Virus record (IMG/VR): IMGVR_UViG_3300038701_000942
Location: 1-58,784 of that record
Source: a virus
Length of the DNA stretch: 58,784 nt
Strand: one strand, 5' to 3'
Below are positions 53,271 to 58,784 of this stretch, one piece after another. Made by a program: the position numbers and the translations under genes. The notes below the pieces were generated by a model, which was not told the DNA's origin, did no database searches, and saw only the letters and a program-made list of their open reading frames with translations. Within the stretch, counting starts at the first letter, position 1. Every line of letters begins with the position of its first letter.

Positions 53271-53302
53271 ATTAAACCGCTCATAAGTCTAGGAGTATAT
53301 TC

Positions 53303-53331
53303 AGTATACCACTATACGGAGTGTTTGTCAA
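53303..53331 (-). promoter_or_regulatory. Promoter of the endonuclease VII cassette
   Basis: On the minus strand TTGACA (53331-53326) and TATACT (53308-53303) are separated by 17 bp, about 33 bp before the ATG at 53270. It gives the cassette its own expression against the direction of the surrounding genes. Confidence 0.8.
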
Positions 53332-53348
53332 ATAGATTGGAGCATAGT

Positions 53349-53531
53349 ATGAATAAACCAATAATACACTATGATTATGCTACGGCCAAATCTTCCAAGC
53401 ATGGAACATATAAAATTGCCATATGTGGCGTTGCATCCAAGGATGGCCATATCTTATCCAAGGAAGTCGAAACAACATGCAAGGCATGCCAGTATGGCAT
53501 TCAAACATTATTAAGGACCGGAGGCAACTAA
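53349..53531 (+). CDS. Hypothetical 60-aa protein
   Basis: The start is ATG 53349, behind TTGGAG. It begins MNKPIIHYDYATAKSSKHG and has one CKAC pair. It follows the endonuclease VII cassette and probably directly followed the GP88-like gene before the insertion. Confidence 0.6.
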   Translation: MNKPIIHYDYATAKSSKHGTYKIAICGVASKDGHILSKEVETTCKACQYGIQTLLRTGGN

Positions 53532-53532
53532 T

Positions 53533-53937
53533 ATGAAGTACAGGCTTGGCTCTAGGGAATCAAATGGTTTACATAGGATAATCGCTTTAAAAGATTTTTC
53601 CCATATAAAAACCGGCCAACTAGGTGGCTATGTTGCATCCAAAGCTAACCTTAGTCAATTTGGCGATGCTTGGGTGTATGACAATGCTTGGGTGTCTGGC
53701 GATGCTAGGGTGTATGGCAATATAGTACTAACTGCCCCAATGCTTATGTTCCACCTGGAACGACACGCTATATGTGTATATGACAATTTGGTTGCCGTAG
53801 GGTGTGAATTACATACGATAGATTACTGGCTGAATAATTACGAACAAATTGGCAAAAAGAATAATTACTCAATCGAGGATATAGAAGTGTACGGAGACTT
53901 GTTGCGGTTTATCAATAAACACTGGGATATTAAATAA
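53533..53937 (+). CDS. Beta-helix (hexapeptide-type) repeat protein, short copy
   Basis: This 134-residue protein has LGGYVASKANLSQFGDAWVY followed by DNAWVSGDARVYGN, a left-handed beta-helix repeat. A globular C-terminus follows (AICVYDNLVAVGCELHTIDYWL). It is a paralogue of the gene at 55700, with nearly identical DNA across the GGYVASKANLSQFGDAWVY segment but fewer helix turns. The function is unknown. Confidence 0.7.
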   Translation: MKYRLGSRESNGLHRIIALKDFSHIKTGQLGGYVASKANLSQFGDAWVYDNAWVSGDARVYGNIVLTAPMLMFHLERHAICVYDNLVAVGCELHTIDYWLNNYEQIGKKNNYSIEDIEVYGDLLRFINKHWDIK

Positions 53938-53950
53938 TCTGGGAGAAAAT

Positions 53951-54091
53951 ATGTACGATCCATCTAATTACTACCAAGAAAAAAGAGATCGCGCCATTGA
54001 ATTGCGCAAGCAAATCTGCGAGTGTGACGATCCGGCGGAATTGAGACGACTCAAACGTCTATTGGAATTTGCTGAATACACAGGTGATTAA
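53951..54091 (+). CDS. Hypothetical 46-aa helical protein
   Basis: It starts at ATG 53951 after GGGAG. It is charged and helical (RDRAIELRKQICECDD, ELRRLKRLLEFAEY). No family was recognised. Confidence 0.6.
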   Translation: MYDPSNYYQEKRDRAIELRKQICECDDPAELRRLKRLLEFAEYTGD

Positions 54092-54109
54092 TAACAATTG
54101 GAGATTAAT

Positions 54110-54856
54110 ATGAAAATATTGCAAATCACTCAAAGTGGAATAAACCCGGCCAACCAAACCAAAGCATATGAGACAGTATCAGATAATTATCAATTTATTA
54201 AAACAGATGACGTTGAATCAATATTTTTAGATCATGGGTTTCAACTAGATGGAAGATCATACGGAAATTCGAAAAAACGGGCCGGCTATCAAAAACACGT
54301 GTCTATTTTCACGCGAGATGACTTGATGGTTGGTCCGGATCAGCTACAGCTACTGCTGACTAATTCCCACGATGGGACATCGGCATTTGGATTAGATATT
54401 GGTGTATTCCGGCTGGTGTGTGCCAACGGTTGCGTATCGGGAAACGCCGACACTACACTACGTATTCGTCATACTAAGAATGCACTGGGCCGAATTGATG
54501 CTGCCATTCAATATCTACTAGGCCGTATGCCGCAAGTAGCTGCAAATATTGAACAAATGCAAAACATTGAAATTGATTTCAGCAGTACTACGAACTTGGT
54601 TCGCCAGGCATTCAATATCCGACTAGGATATGTTCCGGTAAGCATTGTTATTCCAACAGCGCGGCGGTTTGAAGATCAAACCAAGGACTTGTGGACTGTA
54701 TTTAATGTATTACAGGAAAGAGTAATCCGAGGTGGGCTTGCGTATATTAATGAAGATGGCCAATGGCGTAAAACACGGAAGATCACGGCAGTCAATAGAA
54801 CCATCAAGGCCAACAAAGCACTATGGAATGCGGCAATGCAAATGGTGGCAACATGA
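54110..54856 (+). CDS. DUF932-type phage/plasmid protein
   Basis: The start is ATG 54110 with GGAG six bases upstream. The 248-residue protein matches the DUF932 pattern: VSIFTRDDL, LLLTNSHDGTSAFGLDIGVFRLVCANGC, and IRHTKNALGRIDAAI. These proteins are common in phages and plasmids; their role is unclear. Its stop overlaps the start of a 20-codon frame. Confidence 0.78.
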   Translation: MKILQITQSGINPANQTKAYETVSDNYQFIKTDDVESIFLDHGFQLDGRSYGNSKKRAGYQKHVSIFTRDDLMVGPDQLQLLLTNSHDGTSAFGLDIGVFRLVCANGCVSGNADTTLRIRHTKNALGRIDAAIQYLLGRMPQVAANIEQMQNIEIDFSSTTNLVRQAFNIRLGYVPVSIVIPTARRFEDQTKDLWTVFNVLQERVIRGGLAYINEDGQWRKTRKITAVNRTIKANKALWNAAMQMVAT

Positions 54857-54915
54857 GCCTGCTGGTACTGGGATTAATGTATCTATGGGTAATTATTACA
54901 GAAAGGAGACCATAA
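54853..54915 (+). CDS. 20-aa membrane microprotein
   Basis: It starts at the ATGA overlap with the DUF932 gene and ends in TAATG with the next gene. The product MSLLVLGLMYLWVIITERRP is one membrane helix. It may act mainly as a coupling frame; evidence for a functional peptide is positional only. Confidence 0.45.
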   Translation: MSLLVLGLMYLWVIITERRP

Positions 54916-55334
54916 TGAGATTACTACTTTTAATTACAGCCATGCTACTGACCAACACCGGCTATGCCCGGTCTGGGGGCTTATATCTTGATGACTCGTA
55001 CATTGAGGGACGCAAGCATTGGCATTTAATTGATCCATTCTTCGATGAGTTGGGACACCAAACATCCGAATATTGGGTATGGGGTATTGCTTTGGGTTTG
55101 GATCTGACGCTACTTGAGCACAACAGACATGCCCTGCGGTTTCACAATCGTGTCGAAGGTGACAGCTCGAATGAACGCTTTAGACGTGTGTCCTGGGACT
55201 ATGATCTATTCTACAGTTACCGTGACCGCATCGAACTGGGATGGGATCACCAATCACAACACTTGTTGGACTTGGGGTCCGAAAACTTTTACCCCTTGCA
55301 TGATTCTTTTTACTTGCGTTTACGGTTTAAATAG
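54915..55334 (+). CDS. Exported protein, possibly outer-membrane
   Basis: The 139-residue product begins with a signal peptide (MRLLLLITAMLLTNTGYA then RSGG). The mature part is aromatic-rich and alternating (ALRFHNRVEGDSS, RRVSWDYDLFYSYRDRIEL) and ends FYLRLRFK. This resembles a small outer-membrane barrel or a periplasmic lipocalin-like protein. Superinfection exclusion is one possible role; this is inference. Confidence 0.6.
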   Translation: MRLLLLITAMLLTNTGYARSGGLYLDDSYIEGRKHWHLIDPFFDELGHQTSEYWVWGIALGLDLTLLEHNRHALRFHNRVEGDSSNERFRRVSWDYDLFYSYRDRIELGWDHQSQHLLDLGSENFYPLHDSFYLRLRFK

Positions 55335-55346
55335 TTGGAGAAACAA

Positions 55347-55520
55347 ATGTCCAGATTTATGTTAAATGTATTGGCTGCGATTGTTGTGGTATTGTTGTTA
55401 CTGGGTGTAATACTTGGAAATTGGATAATCATTGGATTTAATCTGCTGAATTTATGGATTCTATTCCAAATCAGATCAACATCCATAGAACGCGGAGTAT
55501 ATGATGACCAAGATAGTTGA
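55347..55520 (+). CDS. 57-aa membrane protein
   Basis: The start is ATG 55347, behind TTGGAG. Two membrane helices are visible (NVLAAIVVVLLLLGVIL and WIIIGFNLLNLWILF). Its end overlaps the next gene. The function is unknown. Confidence 0.6.
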   Translation: MSRFMLNVLAAIVVVLLLLGVILGNWIIIGFNLLNLWILFQIRSTSIERGVYDDQDS

Positions 55521-55710
55521 TATTAAAACCGGCAAGGAACGGGTTGAATCGCGGTCACTGCTGGTAGATCATGCGTCTGGACAGATCACAGCCAACCCGC
55601 CGTTAACACCTGAAGAAGAACGCATGCTACGCATTCGTGGCAGCCTAGAGCGTGTAAATGCCTTGATGGCAGAACTCAGGAAATTAAAGGAGCATTCTGA
55701 TGAAATATGA
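55504..55710 (+). CDS. Hypothetical 68-aa protein
   Basis: The second of two ATGs is chosen because it lies six bases after GGAG. The C-terminal half is a helical hairpin (PLTPEEERMLRIRGSLERVN, ALMAELRKLKEH). It overlaps both neighbours. No family was recognised. Confidence 0.6.
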   Translation: MTKIVDIKTGKERVESRSLLVDHASGQITANPPLTPEEERMLRIRGSLERVNALMAELRKLKEHSDEI

Positions 55711-56164
55711 ATTGACTAATGACACTAAGTTGGTTGGTTCGGTGACATTACACCGTATTCGCAGGTTGTCTGATGGCGAATTGGGTGGCTATGTTGCATC
55801 CAAAGCTAACCTTAGTCAATTTGGCGATGCTTGGGTGTATGGCAATGCCAAGGTGTCTGGCAATGCTTGGGTGTATGGCAATGCCAAGGTGTCTGGCAAT
55901 GCTTGGGTGTATGGCAATGCCAAGGTGTCTGGCGATGCAGTCGCCAAGGAATTCCACCCTCTAGTATGTCAACTAACTCGGAATACCATCACTGTTACTG
56001 ATAAGCACATTCAAATTGGTTGCGAACTACATCTGTTTGATCATTGGCTAAGGAACATAGAACAAATTGGCCAAGATAATCTATACTCAAAAGCAGATAT
56101 TAAACTATACACAGCGGTGGTAACTGCTATAATTAACTCTAGGAGAAACAAAGATGTCAAATAA
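55700..56164 (+). CDS. Beta-helix repeat protein, long copy
   Basis: This 154-residue paralogue of the gene at 53533 has three exact copies of a 12-residue unit (GNAWVYGNAKVS) built from 36-bp DNA repeats. This gives an extended left-handed beta-helix, flanked by the shared GGYVASKANLSQFGD segment and a C-terminal domain (IQIGCELHLFDHWL). Low DNA divergence between units suggests recent or ongoing change in repeat number. Confidence 0.72.
   Translation: MKYELTNDTKLVGSVTLHRIRRLSDGELGGYVASKANLSQFGDAWVYGNAKVSGNAWVYGNAKVSGNAWVYGNAKVSGDAVAKEFHPLVCQLTRNTITVTDKHIQIGCELHLFDHWLRNIEQIGQDNLYSKADIKLYTAVVTAIINSRRNKDVK
55823..55930 (+). repeat. Three tandem 36-bp repeats in the beta-helix gene
   Basis: Units run 55823-55858, 55859-55894 and 55895-55930; they differ only at one base in the first unit (GGCGATGC instead of GGCAATGC). 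Each encodes two six-residue beta-helix rungs. Unit number can vary without a frameshift. Confidence 0.9.
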
Positions 56165-56336
56165 TAACAACCGCATAAGACTAGCAGGCGTTTGGTCACA
56201 CCAAATGGATGATGGCACCCCCTACCTGAAGGGCAAGATTAACGATTTTCTGACGATTTGTGTTTTCAAACGAGACAAAGAAAATGACAACTCGCCGGAC
56301 TATGACATTGTTCTAACTCAGAAGGGTGGGAAATGA
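56154..56336 (+). CDS. DUF736-like 60-aa protein
   Basis: It begins MSNNNNRIRLAGVWSHQM. The segment GTPYLKGKINDFLTICVFKRD followed by SPDYDIVLTQ is like DUF736 proteins of phages and plasmids, small OB-like folds. The exact role is unknown. It overlaps the beta-helix gene by 11 nt and the next gene by 4 nt. Confidence 0.65.
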   Translation: MSNNNNRIRLAGVWSHQMDDGTPYLKGKINDFLTICVFKRDKENDNSPDYDIVLTQKGGK

Positions 56337-56626
56337 AATACAAACTGATGCACAAAATCGAAGATGTTGAACATTGGACATGGACCTACAGCAACAACGG
56401 AGGTGAAACCGTTGTTGTTATAACTACGCCTGCCGGTGCAACGGCTCCAGATGACCTATTCATTCGACGCATGGCCAAAGTGCAAGCACACAATGATCTA
56501 CCCAGTGACGTTACATCTGACGACTTCTCGGATGCCATCAAGAAAAATGCCAAACGTAAGTCAGACCAAGCAGCAGAACGACTCAAGTCCAACAAGTCCG
56601 TACTAAAGTCTTACCGTATCAAATAA
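56333..56626 (+). CDS. Hypothetical 97-aa protein
   Basis: It starts in an ATGA junction. It has a beta-rich N-terminus (HWTWTYSNNGGETVVVITTP) and a basic helical C-terminus (DAIKKNAKRKSDQAAERLKS). No family was recognised. Confidence 0.6.
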   Translation: MKYKLMHKIEDVEHWTWTYSNNGGETVVVITTPAGATAPDDLFIRRMAKVQAHNDLPSDVTSDDFSDAIKKNAKRKSDQAAERLKSNKSVLKSYRIK

Positions 56627-56636
56627 GGAGATATCT

Positions 56637-56825
56637 ATGTTCGTAAATAATAAGTTAGTAGATATTAACTCGATTCGAATTGCCGAAGCACACGACATCA
56701 CACAGCACCATGTGGTATACGCCGAGTTCTTTGATGGCGTTCCACTGGAAGAAGATGAGTTGTTGGAGCTAGATGAGCAAGCTATCGATATGCTTGTGGA
56801 TTCCTGGTATACCATCTACGGCTAG
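56637..56825 (+). CDS. Acidic 62-aa protein
   Basis: It starts at ATG 56637, behind AAGGAG. It is acidic (PLEEDELLELDEQAIDML). It is the last gene before a gene-free interval with two promoters. No family was recognised. Confidence 0.6.
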   Translation: MFVNNKLVDINSIRIAEAHDITQHHVVYAEFFDGVPLEEDELLELDEQAIDMLVDSWYTIYG

Positions 56826-56834
56826 GTGGTGGAC

Positions 56835-56863
56835 TTGACATTTGGGGGCCGGTGTTATATACT
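56835..56863 (+). promoter_or_regulatory. Sigma-70 promoter opening the gene-free interval
   Basis: TTGACA (56835-56840) and TATACT (56858-56863) are 17 bp apart. The spacer TTTGGGGGCCGGTGTTA resembles that of the promoter at 1112 (TTT, then GGCC, then GG). Confidence 0.87.
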
Positions 56864-57232
56864 GTGTGTACGGTTATCCATTTATTGGGTTGGCCCGGAC
56901 GACGTGTATAACATTGACCCCGAGTGGACCCAGCAGACAAATGGCGCAACCCAGTAACCCGGCCAACTAAACTGTGGTCAACCAAGGAAAATGCCTGCCA
57001 TACGCAGCTACGCCGGTTACGAATTACATAGCAAGCAATCATACAGCACGCTTGCAAACCCAATGTAGACGCCATGGTTCTTGTTCTTGGTTTGTTCTAC
57101 CAGCCCGACCTCAGGTCACGCCACATGGCGACTAAGTGGGCACACGCAGGATGCACTGGGGGCCGATATATGTCATAGGCGATACCGTAATCGGTTGACC
57201 TAGGACATAGAAAGGCAATCTATTGCTTGCAA

Positions 57233-57261
57233 TTGACAACCTTAGCTAACTGTAGTATTAT
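57233..57261 (+). promoter_or_regulatory. Sigma-70 promoter of the terminal small-gene cluster
   Basis: TTGACA (57233-57238) and TATTAT (57256-57261) are separated by 17 bp. It precedes the GTG-started genes from 57420 through the collagen-like lipoprotein, leaving a leader of about 150 nt. Confidence 0.85.
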
Positions 57262-57419
57262 TCATAAACCTGGTGGACATTTCATTTACTAGAATGATAT
57301 TCCATATTAGACGTGAGTAAGCACCACTATTCCTCAAGCTATGAACATCCTTTAATTGGGCAGATCTCCGTGCTCATACCTAAGAGCGAAATAGTCAGAC
57401 ATTTGAAAGGCGATCTTAA

Positions 57420-57626
57420 GTGAAGAAAAACAAACATAAATTTGAAGTCGGCCAAAAGGTCAGGGTCTACGGACTCATGAATCCAAGGCGTGACTACAAA
57501 GAGGATCGAATTATTAAAGCGATTGGACCAATGCACAGCGGTCCAGACATGATTTGGTTTGAGGGCGGCGGTGGCGCTTGGCATCCAGACGCTTGCGAAC
57601 CCATTAATGAAACGGATTTTAAATGA
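57420..57626 (+). CDS. Hypothetical 68-aa protein
   Basis: It uses a GTG start in the context TAAGTGA. It has an SH3/KOW-like beta pattern (HKFEVGQKVRVYGLMNPRRD, GPDMIWFEGGGGAWHPDACEP). It overlaps the next gene by 4 nt. No family was recognised. Confidence 0.6.
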   Translation: MKKNKHKFEVGQKVRVYGLMNPRRDYKEDRIIKAIGPMHSGPDMIWFEGGGGAWHPDACEPINETDFK

Positions 57627-57913
57627 CGATTGAGTATGAACTCAGGCCATCCTGGCAGATATGGAAGTATTTCAATGGAGTGCAAATTACTCCCTTGCTG
57701 GTTGTCAGCTCCTGTGCTGATAGGCTTGGCGGTTACCATATTTCCTACTCAGCGGAGGAACTACTAAAAGACTTGGGTCTGGTGACGGATAAAGGTGCGA
57801 TCAATAAGAGGGGTCGGGAGCTTATTGCCGCATATCTCCATGAGAAGTATCACAAGAGTTTCGGCTGTGACCCAGTGAAAATAATACCCCCTACAGAAAG
57901 TGAAGCTAAGTGA
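57623..57913 (+). CDS. Hypothetical 96-aa protein
   Basis: It starts in an ATGA junction. It contains SYSAEELLKDLGLVTDKGAI, which looks like a helix-turn-helix, and ends EAK before a GTGA junction. No family was recognised. Confidence 0.6.
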   Translation: MTIEYELRPSWQIWKYFNGVQITPLLVVSSCADRLGGYHISYSAEELLKDLGLVTDKGAINKRGRELIAAYLHEKYHKSFGCDPVKIIPPTESEAK

Positions 57914-58029
57914 AGAATATCGATTTACAGATTTTCGTATTAGATTTACTGGCGTGGGTGTCAAATCGACTCAGCGAGGAAGACCTGAAGTGGGTCATTG
58001 GAAACCTCGTTGTGAATCCTAAACTTTAG
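57910..58029 (+). CDS. 39-aa protein
   Basis: It uses GTG in the AAGTGA junction with the previous gene. The product (MKNIDLQIFVLDLLAWVSNR start) is an amphipathic helix with an acidic centre. A short GC hairpin (58032-58050) lies just after the stop. Confidence 0.5.
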   Translation: MKNIDLQIFVLDLLAWVSNRLSEEDLKWVIGNLVVNPKL

Positions 58030-58091
58030 CACCGCTCGCAGCATGGGCGGTTTCAGGCTGGTTAGACAGAAGAAAGTACAGGTGAAGCTAA

Positions 58092-58265
58092 GTGAATATT
58101 GAGACGAAATTAAAACTATTGGAGATACATCACGTTATGGATTCAGTTGTACTAGGTGACAGTGATCCTAACCATATTGAAACGGATCAAGAGTTAAAAG
58201 AGGAGTACCCGCTATTCTGGGTCGCGAAAGAAATTGCACTCCTTGTTTATGGAGAAGCTAAATGA
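58092..58265 (+). CDS. 57-aa protein ending in EAK
   Basis: It starts at GTG 58092 in the sequence GAAGCTAAGTGAA. The product is acidic (DSDPNHIETDQELKEEYP) with a hydrophobic end (WVAKEIALLVYGEAK). The stop overlaps the next ATG. No family was recognised. Confidence 0.5.
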   Translation: MNIETKLKLLEIHHVMDSVVLGDSDPNHIETDQELKEEYPLFWVAKEIALLVYGEAK

Positions 58266-58345
58266 CGATTTGTATCCCAAATAACAATGAAAACGAGAGA
58301 CAAGTAATTTTGTATCTTGCTGACGAGAAAAGAGAAGCTAAGTGA
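58262..58345 (+). CDS. 27-aa protein ending in EAK
   Basis: It starts at an ATGA junction and ends with the same GAAGCTAAGTGA junction seen at 57902. It is polar (IPNNNENERQVILYLADEK). Probably translated by coupling; the function is unknown. Confidence 0.45.
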   Translation: MTICIPNNNENERQVILYLADEKREAK

Positions 58346-58410
58346 ATAATTTGACAAATACAACATATCAATATATCATACAACCAATAACATTAACGGA
58401 GACACAACAC

Positions 58411-58784
58411 ATGAAATTTTACCTGAGTATGTTACTGATTACATTCGCATTTGGTTGCGGACAAGACACAACAATGTTAACCGAGTTTGACTTAGTGCGA
58501 GATCCATCGTTGATCGAAGACGGTGCTCGATATTACGGCGCATCTGTCTCCGACAAGTTCAAGGAGCTACGGGATGCGAACGACAACGACTATGTTCGAC
58601 TCAAAGAACTGGTTGGCCCAGAACTAGCACAACTAGACGACCGAGTTGGTACCGAGTCAAACAACGCACGCGAATATCTATACACACGGGGATTACAAAA
58701 TGCAAGACACGGAGACCAACACCGAGATGGAGTTGACGGTAAAGCTGGGACTGACGGCATTGCAGGTGTCGATGGTGCAGTGGC
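58411..58784 (+). CDS. Collagen-like lipoprotein, N-terminal part (continues at 3)
   Basis: The start is ATG 58411, nine bases after GGAG; an in-frame GTG at 58342 lacks a signal sequence directly behind it. MKFYLSMLLITFAFGCGQ is a lipoprotein signal with the acceptor cysteine at residue 16. A roughly 90-residue charged helical stalk follows (KFKELRDANDNDYVRLKELV), then the Gly-X-Y tract begins. Across the join the product has 281 residues. The anchored stalk with a triple-helical rod would project from the envelope. It may modify the cell surface during infection. Confidence 0.88.
   Translation, partial: MKFYLSMLLITFAFGCGQDTTMLTEFDLVRDPSLIEDGARYYGASVSDKFKELRDANDNDYVRLKELVGPELAQLDDRVGTESNNAREYLYTRGLQNARHGDQHRDGVDGKAGTDGIAGVDGAV
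58663..58783. repeat. Right copy of 121-bp terminal redundancy
   Basis: It is identical to 3-123, and the coding frame is preserved through it. Base 58784 (C) differs from base 124 (G), so the two ends diverge inside the collagen tract, where related repeats or strain variants could explain the break. Confidence 0.9.

Larger units (their letters stand above)
56826..57419. other. Gene-free control interval with two promoters
   Basis: No credible gene lies in these 594 bases. It holds promoters at 56835 and 57233. Inverted repeats are GTTGGCC/GGCCAAC (56889-56895 with 56961-56967), GCAAGC/GCTTGC (57031-57055) and CGCCATG/CATGGCG (57070-57076 with 57124-57130). A transcript from the first promoter would be non-coding for over 500 nt, so a small RNA or long leader is possible. 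Confidence 0.55.

Noticed and set aside
55823-55930. Short regular DNA repeats suggesting a CRISPR array
   Set aside because: The units are contiguous, have no spacers and are translated as beta-helix rungs in frame.
1-58784. Integrase, repressor or attachment site of a temperate phage
   Set aside because: No recombinase motif, typical repressor gene or tRNA-end duplication was recognised; a virulent lifestyle is more likely.

Overview
The window is the essentially complete genome of a tailed phage, most likely a short-tailed (podovirus-type) virus of a Gram-negative host. Bases 3-123 recur exactly at 58663-58783. The reading frame of a collagen-like lipoprotein runs unbroken through that overlap, so the molecule is circular or terminally redundant with a unit of about 58,660 bp. 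Lipoprotein signals, signal peptides with short periplasmic-type cargo and consensus sigma-70 promoters point to a Gram-negative host. No phage RNA polymerase, tape-measure gene, integrase, tRNA gene or CRISPR array was recognised.

Layout. (1) Plus strand, 1-17.9 kb: early and replication genes. These are a secreted ClpP-like protease, a Cas4/RecB-like nuclease, a lipoprotein, a SemiSWEET/PQ-loop membrane protein, a family-A DNA polymerase split into two genes, dUTPase, an RNA ligase, a RusA resolvase, a DinG/XPD-type helicase, a DEDD exonuclease with a zinc ribbon, RNase H, and a MazZ-type (DUF5664) nucleotide pyrophosphohydrolase. (2) Minus strand, 50.0-17.9 kb: one long late region read leftwards. 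It holds a putative small terminase, a nuclease-zincin fusion, structural proteins, the large terminase, portal, scaffold, major capsid protein, a head protein, a tail fibre, tail-tube/hub proteins, a block of large internal (ejection) proteins and a LysM-bearing tail lysozyme. (3) 50.0-51.0 kb: a gene-free, hairpin-rich divergent control region. (4) Plus strand, 51.0-58.4 kb: an array of about 25 small accessory genes, including GP88-like, DUF932 and DUF736-like proteins, two beta-helix paralogues and several membrane microproteins. It ends with the collagen-like lipoprotein that crosses the end of the window.

Mobile DNA is abundant and precise. Two LAGLIDADG-type inteins sit inside catalytic motifs (polymerase motif A and the helicase DECH box). 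Two paralogous HNH endonuclease genes are present, one flanked by a 10-bp direct repeat from which the uninterrupted gene junction can be rebuilt. An endonuclease VII gene with its own promoter is broken by a stop codon. The inteins, HNH genes and endonuclease VII cassette lack the TTGGCC/GGCCAA hexamer that is strongly over-represented in the rest of the genome.

Transcription appears to rely on host RNA polymerase: at least ten promoters have TTGACA-like and TATAAT-like boxes separated by exactly 17 bp, on both strands. Genes are densely coupled (ATGA, GTGA and TAATG junctions), which supports many very small genes. Functions named below come from motifs recognised by eye; no database search was possible.
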